Assembly: GCA_035633215.1 (NCBI GenBank) | Contig: DASQFI010000049.1 | Coordinates: forward strand, 1-64,000 | Direction of reading: 5' to 3' | DNA length: 64,000 nt | Origin: DASQFI01 sp035633215 | Lineage (GTDB): Bacteria > Acidobacteriota > Vicinamibacteria > Vicinamibacterales > SCN-69-37 | Shown here: positions 8,977 to 16,650 of the stretch, piece after piece | How positions within the stretch are numbered: the stretch's first letter is position 1 | How the letters are laid out: every line of letters begins with the position of its first letter | The notes under the pieces: model-generated | Seen by the model: the letters and a program-made list of their open reading frames with translations, nothing else | Told to the model about the DNA's origin: nothing | Database searches by the model: none | Made by a program: the position numbers and the translations under genes

Positions 8977-11103
8977 TCACCAGATCCGGACGCGCTTCGA
9001 CGGCTCGACGTACATCTTGTCGCCCGGTTTCACGTCGAAGGCTTCGTAGAACGCATCGATGTGGCTGAGCGGGCCCACCGCGCGAAATTCTGACGGCGAA
9101 TGCGGGCCGGTGAGCGTGAGCTGCCGAAGAAAGCCTTCGCGCTCCTTCGATCGCCAGACCTGCGCCCAGCCCATGAAAAAGCGCTGATCGCCGGTGAGGC
9201 CGTCGATGACTGGAGCGGGACGGCCGGCACGCGAGAGGGTGTAGGCGCGGTACGCGACCTGGAGGCCGGCCAGATCGCCGATGTTCTCGCCGAGCGTCAG
9301 CGAGCCATTGATGTGGAGACCGGGGAGGGGACTGTACCGGTCGAATTGTTCGACGAGTCCCCCCACACGGCGACGATATTCCTGGTCGTCGCGCGGCGTC
9401 CACCAGTCGCGCACGGCGCCCTGGCTGTCGAAGTGACGGCCGCGGTCGTCGAACGCGTGGCTGATTTCGTGACCGATCACCGCGCCAATCGCGCCGTAGT
9501 TCACCGCCTCGTCGGCGTCGGGCTCGAAGAACGGCGGTTGCAACATCGCGGCCGGAAACACGACCTCGTTGATCGCCGGGTGATAGTAGGCGTTCACGGT
9601 CTGCGGGGTCACCAGCCACTCGGTCAGGGCCGATGGCCGGGTGAGCCACGTGAGCCGGTGGTCGCTTTCGGAGCGCTGGGCCCGCTGAACGTTGCCGACG
9701 AGGTCGTCGGCACGAATCACGAGCCCGCGGTAGTCGCGCCACCGATCGGGAGAGCCGATCTTCGTGGACAGCCGCGAGAGCTTCTCGAGCGCCTGACGCC
9801 GGGTGCCGTCCGTCATCCACGCCACGGCCTCGATCGACGTTCGGTATGCCTCGATGAGATTCCTGACGAGCGCGTGCATGCGCGCCCGGGCCTCGGGCGG
9901 GAAGTGCCGCTCGACGTAGAGCCGGCCGACCGCCTCGCCGAGATAGGTATTGACGAGGCCGACACCGCGGCGCCACCGGGTGCGCGGCATTTCCTGGCCG
10001 ACGAGGGCGCGGCCGAAGAATTCGAAGCGCGCGTCGCTGAAGGCCCGACTGAGAAACGGCGCGCGGTTCGTGACGTGGCGCGCGAGAAGCCACGCCTTCC
10101 AGGTGTCGAGGGGTGTCGTCGGCACCATCGCCGAGAAGCTGACGAAAAAGCTCGGTTGGGCAATGACGACAACCGTCGTCGGCGAGATGCCCTGGGGCCG
10201 GGCCCACGCCCACCAGTCGAAGCCCGGCATCCTGTAGCGCAGGCCGTCGATGGTGAAGACGTTGTTGGTCTTGAGCGGATCGCGTCCCGCCTCGGCCGAC
10301 CACTGCACTCTGGCGAGCGCGGTTTCGAGCCCGAGCACGGCCCTCGCATCGCGCGCGGGGTCGGGCCGATGGGTGAGTGTGAAAACGCGTGTCAGGTACG
10401 CCTCGTACGCAGCCCGCGATTCGGCAAGTTTGGGATCGGCCGACAGGTAGTAGTCACGATCGGGCAGCATCGTGCCGCCCTGCGAGAGATTGAGCGCCGG
10501 GCGCTCCCGCCGGCCGGTCTCGGCGGACACGACCGTGACGAACGCGCCGGTCGTCCCGATCGACTGCAGGTAGCCAGCCTGCGCGGCGAAATCCCGGGTC
10601 GTGCGAATCGCCTCGATTCTGTCGAGCACCGGCTGGATCGGTGTCGCGCCGAGCCGTTCGAGGCGCGCCTCATCCATGAGGCTCCCGTAGAGATCGGACA
10701 CCTGCTGCGGTACCGATCCCTGGCGCCGGCCGGGCAGGGCCCGCAACTCTTCGACGATCGCGAGGATATCGGCGTCGACCTTGTCGACGAGCTCGATGAA
10801 CGCCGCATATGACGAGCGTTCGGGCGGAATCTCGGTGCGCGCCAGCCATCCGCCGTTGACGTGGCGGTACAGATCGTCCTGTGGCCGAACCGAACGATCG
10901 AACGATTTCGTGTCAAGCCCCGAGCGCGGTGCCGGCTGGGCAGACATGTAGGCCGGCCCTTCCGCCTTCGCTAAAGCTACGGCGGACCGCCAAAGCCTTG
11001 GCGGAGGCTGGTCAGGGCCGGCGATAGGGCGGGGCTGAAGCCCCGCCCTACACGTAAGAGCAACGATCACCGCGATCACCGCGATGGCACCCGCGGCCCG
11101 CAC
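8977..11103 (-). CDS. M13 family metallopeptidase (neprilysin/PepO-like)
   Basis: A 708-residue secreted zinc endopeptidase. The N-terminus from GTG encodes a hydrophobic signal segment (AIAVIAVIVAL). Residues about 17-52 are encoded by a palindromic intergenic-type repeat (10947-11050) read in frame. The M13 N-domain starts at LDTKSFDRSVRPQDDLYRHVNG. The catalytic domain carries NAYYHPAINEV, the zinc helix HEISH (about 541-545) and the third-ligand region ENIGDLAG. The C-terminus is complete. The family hydrolyses peptides of modest size in the periplasm or outside the cell. A second possible start, an ATG at 10947, falls exactly at the repeat edge and would remove the signal peptide. The hemolysin-like genes end just upstream. 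Confidence 0.93.
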   Translation of the reverse strand: MRAAGAIAVIAVIVALTCRAGLQPRPIAGPDQPPPRLWRSAVALAKAEGPAYMSAQPAPRSGLDTKSFDRSVRPQDDLYRHVNGGWLARTEIPPERSSYAAFIELVDKVDADILAIVEELRALPGRRQGSVPQQVSDLYGSLMDEARLERLGATPIQPVLDRIEAIRTTRDFAAQAGYLQSIGTTGAFVTVVSAETGRRERPALNLSQGGTMLPDRDYYLSADPKLAESRAAYEAYLTRVFTLTHRPDPARDARAVLGLETALARVQWSAEAGRDPLKTNNVFTIDGLRYRMPGFDWWAWARPQGISPTTVVVIAQPSFFVSFSAMVPTTPLDTWKAWLLARHVTNRAPFLSRAFSDARFEFFGRALVGQEMPRTRWRRGVGLVNTYLGEAVGRLYVERHFPPEARARMHALVRNLIEAYRTSIEAVAWMTDGTRRQALEKLSRLSTKIGSPDRWRDYRGLVIRADDLVGNVQRAQRSESDHRLTWLTRPSALTEWLVTPQTVNAYYHPAINEVVFPAAMLQPPFFEPDADEAVNYGAIGAVIGHEISHAFDDRGRHFDSQGAVRDWWTPRDDQEYRRRVGGLVEQFDRYSPLPGLHINGSLTLGENIGDLAGLQVAYRAYTLSRAGRPAPVIDGLTGDQRFFMGWAQVWRSKEREGFLRQLTLTGPHSPSEFRAVGPLSHIDAFYEAFDVKPGDKMYVEPSKRVRIW
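10947..11050 (-). repeat. Palindromic repeat inserted in frame in M13 gene
   Basis: TGTAGGCCGGCCCTT (10947-10961) opens a structured block ending in the perfect palindrome AGGGCGGGGCT-GA-AGCCCCGCCCT (11026-11049). The same 15-mer occurs at 62931-62945 inside the dsbD-like gene. The block has no stop in the coding frame and adds about 36 residues between signal peptide and mature enzyme. Confidence 0.8.
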
Positions 11104-11106
11104 CGG

Positions 11107-12402
11107 TCACTCCTCCGGCATCACCGACACGCGCACGTCCTTGACGCCGCGGCCCGACGTCGCCGTGACCTCGAGCCGGAGCCGGCCGTACTCGACGACA
11201 TCGCCCTGCACGGGCGGCCGGCCGAGCCGCGCGAGCACCAGCCCGCTCAGGCTGTCCACATCCTCGTGTTCGAGATCGAGATCCAGAAACTGACCGAGCT
11301 CGTCCAGCCGAACGGTGCCGGCGGCGCGGATCGTTCCATCCGGCATCCTCGAAATCGGCGGTTCGGCGCTCGCGCCCTCGTCGATCTCGCCGACGACCTC
11401 CTCGAACAGATCTTCGAGACTCAGGATCCCGGCCGTGCCGCCATGCTCGTCGATGACCACCGTCATGTGCGCGTTCGCCTGCTGCATCCTCGTCAGCACA
11501 TCGTCGAGCAGCGCCGTCTCCGGGACGACCGGAAGGCGTCTGATGTCCGCCTGCCCGATCGCTGCATTCTGGAGCAGTTTTCGGAGCAGGTCCTTGACGT
11601 GCACCATCCCGACGATGTGATCGAGGTCCTTCTCGTACACCGCATAGCGGGTATGCCGGTGCTTCGCGATGATCTTGCGGATCTCGTCCGGCTGCGCGCC
11701 GAGCGGGATGCCCGCGATGCGCACGCGCGGCACCATCACCTGGCCGGCGGTGAGTCCTCCGAACTCGAACAGCTCGCGCAGCAGGCGGCCGGATTCGGCG
11801 CGGAGCGCACCGCCCTCTTCGCTCTCCTCGACGATGAGCTGCAGCTCCTCCGGCGTGTACACCTGCTCGTGAACATTCTGCTGGCGCTCGATGCCGACGA
11901 GGCGAAGGCACGCGCGTGCACCCGCGCTGGAGAGCTTGACGAGCGGATAGAGCAGTATCAGCGTCAGCCGCATCGGCCACGCCGTGATACGTGCCACGGC
12001 GACCGGGCGCTGGAGCGCCAGCCCTTTTGGCACCATCTCGCCGAAGACGATGTGCGCGAGGGTCAGGACGCCGAGTGAGATCGTCGCGGCCAGCGCGGCG
12101 CCGCCAATCGTCGGAATCCGGCCGACCACGGGCTCGAGGAGATCGGTAAGACGGTGCTCGCCGTACATCCCGAGGCCGAGGCTCGCGAGCGAGATGCCGA
12201 GCTGGGCGGTCGCGATGTACCGATCCTGCCGCATCGGCGACTGGAGAATGTTGAGCACGGTCCGGGCAAACCGGTCGCCAGTCGCGGCGCTCCGCTCGAG
12301 CGCCGGCCGTGGCGCCGCGAGAAGCGCGAACTCCGCCGCGACGAAGACGCCGTTGACGACAACGAGAGCGAGACAGATGAGCAGCACTTCGGTGATGCCC
12401 AT
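11107..12402 (-). CDS. CNNM/CorC (hemolysin-like) transporter with CBS pair
   Basis: A 431-residue protein of the HlyC/CorC/CNNM family. The N-terminal DUF21 membrane domain has about four helices from GITEVLLICLALVVVNG. It is followed by a CBS pair (about 210-330, including TRYAVYEKDLDHIVG and MTVVIDEHGGTAGIL) and the C-terminal CorC transporter-associated domain. Such proteins are linked to magnesium or cobalt efflux; calling them hemolysins is historical. I chose the ATG one base after the TGA of the upstream paralogue, which shows tight coupling. It ends 3 bases before the M13 peptidase start, so three genes may form one transcript. Confidence 0.92.
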   Translation of the reverse strand: MGITEVLLICLALVVVNGVFVAAEFALLAAPRPALERSAATGDRFARTVLNILQSPMRQDRYIATAQLGISLASLGLGMYGEHRLTDLLEPVVGRIPTIGGAALAATISLGVLTLAHIVFGEMVPKGLALQRPVAVARITAWPMRLTLILLYPLVKLSSAGARACLRLVGIERQQNVHEQVYTPEELQLIVEESEEGGALRAESGRLLRELFEFGGLTAGQVMVPRVRIAGIPLGAQPDEIRKIIAKHRHTRYAVYEKDLDHIVGMVHVKDLLRKLLQNAAIGQADIRRLPVVPETALLDDVLTRMQQANAHMTVVIDEHGGTAGILSLEDLFEEVVGEIDEGASAEPPISRMPDGTIRAAGTVRLDELGQFLDLDLEHEDVDSLSGLVLARLGRPPVQGDVVEYGRLRLEVTATSGRGVKDVRVSVMPEE

Positions 12403-12403
12403 C

Positions 12404-13444
12404 TCACACCTTGGACGGATGTCCGACGTTGGTCCCGAGAAGCTCCGCCAGGACGTCCTGGATCGTGATGAGGCCGAGCGCGTGCCCCTGCGCTTCGACG
12501 ATGGCCTGATGCGCACGCCGCTCGCGGAGCAGCGCCAGGATGCGATCCGCCGGGAGGTCCGGCGCCAGCCGCACGAGCGGCCGGATCAGCCGTTCGAGCG
12601 AGACGGGCCCTTCGGCGACATACCGCTCGACGAGATCCTTGACGCGGAGCGTGCCGACGATCTGATCGCGCTCGCCGCGGTAGATCGGAATCCGGCTGAA
12701 CGGACTCGTCGTGACGGTCCGAACGATTGTGTCCCACGGCGCATCCACCGGCAGCAGCGTGAGCCGGTCGAGCGGCACCATGAGATCGCGCGCCGAGCGC
12801 AGGCCGAGCCGAAGCGCGCGGTGAAGCCGCTGCTGCTCTTGCGGCTCGAGCAGGCCGCCGTCACGGCTCTCGGCGATCAGCAGCTCGATTTCGTCGGGCG
12901 AGTGCAGATGGCCGTGAGTCGTCGCCGTCGATCCCAGCAGCTTGAGCACCGCGATCGACATGCCGTTCAACAGCCACAGAAAAGGCCGGAAGACCGCCAG
13001 CGACCATTGCATCGGCAGGACGGTACCGAGCGCGGCCTGCGTCGGGTACTGGAGGGCGAGCGCTTTCGGCACGAGCTCGCCCATGATCAGCTGTCCGGCG
13101 GTGAGCACGACGAGGACGACGACGGACGCCGCCGACAGGGCCGACCCCGCGTCGAGCGCGAACCAGGTGCCCATCAGCGGCGTCAGCGTGACGGTGATCG
13201 TCGCCTGCGCGAAGGCGCCGAGCATCAAGCTCGACAGCGTGATGCCGATTTGCGACGCGCCGACGTAGCGATCGAGCGCGGCCGGGGTTTCGACGTAGGG
13301 CAGCAGGCGCTGCGCGAGCCAGTTGCCGTCCTCGGCCATCCGCCGCACGCGGCTGCGCCGCGCGCCCACGGCGCCGAACTCGGCCGCGACGTAAAGCGCA
13401 TTCGCGAAGACGAACAGCGCGACGCCGAACAGGGCGGACGGCAC
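12404..13444 (-). CDS. CNNM family protein with CBS pair, short form
   Basis: A 346-residue paralogue of the next gene. It has a DUF21 membrane domain (helices from ALFGVALFVFANALYVAAEF) and a CBS pair (about 205-335, including SRIPIYRGERDQIVG). Unlike its neighbour it stops shortly after the second CBS motif and lacks the C-terminal CorC domain. Long-form/short-form pairs of this family are often adjacent and may act together in divalent-cation export. It is first of the pair and ends one base before the start of the long form. Confidence 0.9.
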   Translation of the reverse strand: MPSALFGVALFVFANALYVAAEFGAVGARRSRVRRMAEDGNWLAQRLLPYVETPAALDRYVGASQIGITLSSLMLGAFAQATITVTLTPLMGTWFALDAGSALSAASVVVLVVLTAGQLIMGELVPKALALQYPTQAALGTVLPMQWSLAVFRPFLWLLNGMSIAVLKLLGSTATTHGHLHSPDEIELLIAESRDGGLLEPQEQQRLHRALRLGLRSARDLMVPLDRLTLLPVDAPWDTIVRTVTTSPFSRIPIYRGERDQIVGTLRVKDLVERYVAEGPVSLERLIRPLVRLAPDLPADRILALLRERRAHQAIVEAQGHALGLITIQDVLAELLGTNVGHPSKV

Positions 13445-13465
13445 GAAGAACGATCGTAGTGCTTT

Positions 13466-13933
13466 TTACTGCGAGATGCCTCCGACGAGGGTCGGCGGAA
13501 AGACCTGATGGCTCAGCGTGCCTTCGAACTGGAGATCACCGGAGCCGCCGCTCAGGATCTGCATCTGCACGCTCACGGCGAACGTGTCGTTGCCGTTGTT
13601 GAAAAGCGATCCACCGGTGACGATTCCGGTGAACCGGCGGCCGTTCAACAGCCGCAGCGACCAGACGCCGCCCGTGATGTCGGCCGTCTCACCCGGATCG
13701 GGCAACGGCTCGTGTTTGGCGCCGACAGTGACCACGCCAATCGAAAACGGGTTGAGGTTGACCTGACCGACGAACAACCCGGTGAAGATCGCCGCGCCGC
13801 AAATGGACTGCGGACACAGCTCCAGGCCCGAGACCTGGCCCTGGATGACGGGAAGCGAGCTGGCCCGGACGGGAACGGTCCCGGCGATCACCAGCACCGT
13901 CAGGACAGAGAACGACACCAGACGTTTCTTCAC
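13466..13933 (-). CDS. Small exported protein of unknown function
   Basis: A 155-residue protein. The GTG start is decided by an ideal AGGAGG ribosome site 5 bases upstream. The signal peptide is KKRLVSFSVLTVLVIAGTVPVRA. The mature part is beta-rich and ends in a C-terminal Gly/Ser region. Two Cys lie close together (ELCPQSICG), a possible disulfide. No known family is recognised. It lies 21 bases upstream of the CNNM pair on the same strand, so it may lead that operon. Confidence 0.75.
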   Translation of the reverse strand: MKKRLVSFSVLTVLVIAGTVPVRASSLPVIQGQVSGLELCPQSICGAAIFTGLFVGQVNLNPFSIGVVTVGAKHEPLPDPGETADITGGVWSLRLLNGRRFTGIVTGGSLFNNGNDTFAVSVQMQILSGGSGDLQFEGTLSHQVFPPTLVGGISQ

Positions 13934-14078
13934 GGAATCCTCCTGCCGCAGCACACCCGCGGCCGAGCTACCAGAGGTTAAGAAAGGAGCGCGCGCATAC
14001 TAACACGCGAAGCGCCGAGCTGCCGCTGGTAGGATGTCGGCGAGAAGACAGAGCGCCTGCGGCTCCGCGCGAGGATCG

Positions 14079-14124
14079 CGAGTCCGCGAGCGCCGGAGCG
14101 CGAGCGGGGGTGGGGCCCCGCGAG
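14079..14124 (+). repeat. GC-rich dispersed repeat, copy 2
   Basis: Copy of the repeat at 2194-2244 (CGAGTCCGCGAGCGCCGG ... GGGGCCCCGCGAG). It ends about 21 bases before mscL. Confidence 0.8.
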
Positions 14125-14145
14125 CACTCAAGAAAGAGAGTGGCC

Positions 14146-14490
14146 ATGATTCAGGAATTCAAAGACTTCGTGAACCAGGGCAACGCGATCGATCTCGCGG
14201 TCGGCGTAATCATCGGCGCGGCGTTCGGGAAGATCGTCAACTCGATCGTCAACGATCTGATCATGCCCCTCGTCTCGCTGGCTCTTGGGCGCGTGGACTT
14301 TCAGAACATGTTCGTGCCGCTGGCCGGCCAGACCGCGCAGGTGATCGAAGAGGCCAGGAAGGCGGGCGCGGTGATTGCCTACGGGGCCTTCATCAACACC
14401 ATCGTCGAGTTCTTGATCGTCGCGTTCTCGATCTTTCTCGTGGTGAAACAGATCAATCGGTGGCGCGGGCCGGCGCCAAAGAAGGCGTAG
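14146..14490 (+). CDS. mscL: Large-conductance mechanosensitive channel MscL
   Basis: A 114-residue channel subunit of normal family length. The N-terminal amphipathic helix MIQEFKDFVNQGN leads into TM1 with the MscL signature NAIDLAVGVIIGAAFGKIV. A periplasmic loop and TM2 (TIVEFLIVAFSIFLVVKQI) follow, with the cytoplasmic PAPKKA end. It forms a homopentamer that opens on membrane tension during hypo-osmotic shock. The ATG is preceded by a purine-rich AAGAAAGAGAG. The M14 peptidase starts 10 bases after its stop and may be co-transcribed. Confidence 0.97.
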   Translation: MIQEFKDFVNQGNAIDLAVGVIIGAAFGKIVNSIVNDLIMPLVSLALGRVDFQNMFVPLAGQTAQVIEEARKAGAVIAYGAFINTIVEFLIVAFSIFLVVKQINRWRGPAPKKA

Positions 14491-14500
14491 CGGAGATCGA

Positions 14501-16213
14501 ATGCGCGTGAACAGACGACTCGGGGCCCGGGCAATCGCCATTGGCGCGCTGATCGGCGGCGGGCTCGCGGTCGGAGCGCAGCAGAAGCTCTACTGGGGCG
14601 ACGAGGTCCCGCCGGGCTGGACGGGGACGTGGCCGGCGGAAGTGCAGACGGTCGCGGAACGGACCGGCTACACGCGGACGATGTCGTCGCTCCAGAACAT
14701 CGAGTTCATCACGGCGCTCCGGGCCCGGCGTGAGAACCTGCACGTGGTGAACATGTTCATCAGCCCGCAGCGGAAGGCGGCGCCGGCGATGGTGATCGCC
14801 AACCCGCGGGTGACGTCCGCCCAGGACGCCCGCGCGTCAGGCAAACCCGTCCTGTTTCTCTTCGGCAATATCCACCCGCCCGAGTCGGAGGCCGCCGAAG
14901 CGCTTCAGATGATCGCGCGGGACCTCACGATTGGCTCGCGCAAGCAGCTGCTGCAGAACCAGATCGTCGTCATTGCGCCCATCTTCAACGTCGACGGGAC
15001 GGACACGTTCGTCACCCAGAACGGGTCGCTCGGCAGCGAGACGCCGCACATTTTCGGGACGCGCGAGAACGCCGCCGGGCTCGACCTCAATCGCGACGCG
15101 GTCAAGCTCGAGACTGTCGAAGCGAACGGGATGTACCGGCTCCTGAACGAATGGGATCCGGTCCTGCTGCTCGACGGCCATCTCATGAGCCGCGTGAACC
15201 ACGGCTACGCGAACACGTACGGCACGACGACGGTGCCCGCGGCTTCACCGGGCCCGCGCGACTACACACACGACACGCTGTTTCCGGCCGTGCGCGACAT
15301 GGTCCGCAAACAGTTCGGCCTCGAGGTCTTCACGCACGCGCTCTTCACGCCCAACACCTGGCCGCCGACCGGGTGGAGCCATGACCGCGCCGCCTGGACC
15401 GTCGAAGCGAAGTTCATCGTCAACGACTACGGACTTCGGAACCGGCTCGCGATCATCACCGAGACGCCCGGTCAGCCGACGTTCGAGCGCCGCATCTACG
15501 CGCAGTACGCCTACATCGCCGCGCTTCTCGAGTACACCAATGCGCACGCGAAGGAAATACAGGCGGTCGTGAAGGCCGCTGATGAGAAAACCGTGGCCGA
15601 CGTGCAGGCGCGCGCCGAGTCCGGCGAGCTTCGCAACTGGCTCGACGGCGAGTACCGGTCGCGCGGGAAGATCGAAGTCCTGGGGTACCGAACGAACGTC
15701 GCGGAGTACCGGCCCGGCACGAGCTTTCTCAGCACACGTCCGGGCACGGGGTCGGGTCCACCGGAGACCGTCAAGGGCGTGGACGATTTGACGATGCCGG
15801 TCGGCACACGTGATGCGGTCGTCCCTCGCGCGTACGTGATTCCCGCCGAGCTCACGGCGATCGTGACGAAGCTCCGCGCCCACAACATTCGCGTCCAGGC
15901 GCTCGAGCGAATCCTGAAAGCCGAAGGCGAGGAGTTTCTGATCAAAGGCATGCGCACCGCCCGCAGCGGCGGCTACGATATGACCGTGCTCGACGGCACG
16001 ATGTCGCCGCTCGTCACTCGGGACTTTCCGGCCGGCACGTTCTACCTCGACATGGCGCAGCCGATGGCCAACGCCGCGTTCTACTACCTGGAGCCGCAGG
16101 CCCGCGACGGGTTCGTCGGCTGGGGCGTGATGAACGAGATCCTGCGGCCGCTGACCGCGGGTGGGCGTCAGGCGACGTATCCGATCTTCAAGATGCGGCG
16201 CGAAGTGAAGTAA
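14501..16213 (+). CDS. M14 family zinc carboxypeptidase-like protein
   Basis: A 570-residue exported protein. The signal peptide (ARAIAIGALIGGGLAVGA) is followed by the M14 fold. The zinc ligands appear as GNIHPPESE (HxxE, about 124-127) and DGHLMSR (His, about 226). The substrate Arg motif GLDLNRD is present, and the proton-donor Glu is likely in IITETPGQP (about 320). M14 enzymes remove C-terminal residues from peptides or act on cell-wall peptides. The C-terminal 200 residues are a family-specific extension. Together with the M13, M20 and S9 enzymes it suggests peptide scavenging. Confidence 0.9.
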   Translation: MRVNRRLGARAIAIGALIGGGLAVGAQQKLYWGDEVPPGWTGTWPAEVQTVAERTGYTRTMSSLQNIEFITALRARRENLHVVNMFISPQRKAAPAMVIANPRVTSAQDARASGKPVLFLFGNIHPPESEAAEALQMIARDLTIGSRKQLLQNQIVVIAPIFNVDGTDTFVTQNGSLGSETPHIFGTRENAAGLDLNRDAVKLETVEANGMYRLLNEWDPVLLLDGHLMSRVNHGYANTYGTTTVPAASPGPRDYTHDTLFPAVRDMVRKQFGLEVFTHALFTPNTWPPTGWSHDRAAWTVEAKFIVNDYGLRNRLAIITETPGQPTFERRIYAQYAYIAALLEYTNAHAKEIQAVVKAADEKTVADVQARAESGELRNWLDGEYRSRGKIEVLGYRTNVAEYRPGTSFLSTRPGTGSGPPETVKGVDDLTMPVGTRDAVVPRAYVIPAELTAIVTKLRAHNIRVQALERILKAEGEEFLIKGMRTARSGGYDMTVLDGTMSPLVTRDFPAGTFYLDMAQPMANAAFYYLEPQARDGFVGWGVMNEILRPLTAGGRQATYPIFKMRREVK

Positions 16214-16228
16214 TGGGACGTCCGCCGG

Positions 16229-16615
16229 CTACTTGATCGGCGTGTAGCCGTAGAGAACGACACCGATCGGATCGCCGATCTTGAGCGTGTTCCCGGGGTC
16301 TCCCGCGGCCACGAGCGCCGTACGGGCCGGCCCGCGATGACATCGCAAGCAGATCTCTTCAGACGCGCGCACGGGTCGCGCGGTGAAGTTCCAGCCCGCC
16401 TTCACGAAGTCGTAGACGTCGCTCTTCTCGAACGCGCGCATTGCCCGCGCGCTTTCGTCCCACAGATCCATCGATCGCGGCCCCGGATTGCCAGCCGGGG
16501 ACGAAGCGGCTGACGTGATCAGCACCGGCCCCTTGATCAGCGCCCACGCCAGGTCCGCCGTCAGGTCAGCGGGCTGAGGCTTCTCGCGCAGCGGGTGGGC
16601 GGATTTGGAGTTCAA
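16229..16615 (-). pseudogene. 5'-truncated c-type cytochrome-like remnant
   Basis: The frame gives up to 128 residues with one haem motif CLRCH and a conserved-looking tail (KIGDPIGVVLYGYTPIK). It has no ATG: the first usable codon is a TTG inside the palindromic repeat at 16597-16628. The repeat also supplies an in-frame TAG just upstream. There is no signal peptide, which a c-type cytochrome needs. It is therefore best read as the 3' part of a gene whose 5' end was lost at a repeat boundary. Confidence 0.6.
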
Positions 16616-16628
16616 TCCGCCCTACGTA
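16597..16628. repeat. GGGCGGATT palindromic repeat, copy A
   Basis: Arms GGGCGGATT (16597-16605) and AATCCGCCC (16614-16622) are followed by TACGTA. Related copies occur at 18816, 21056 and 21405. Confidence 0.8.
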
Positions 16629-16650
16629 AAGATGGACGGAGAAGGCGCCG

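Noticed and set aside
9100..10812. 570-codon open frame on the plus strand opposite the M13 peptidase
   Set aside because: Arg/Glu-rich antisense product without domains, caused by high GC; the minus strand encodes a complete M13 enzyme.
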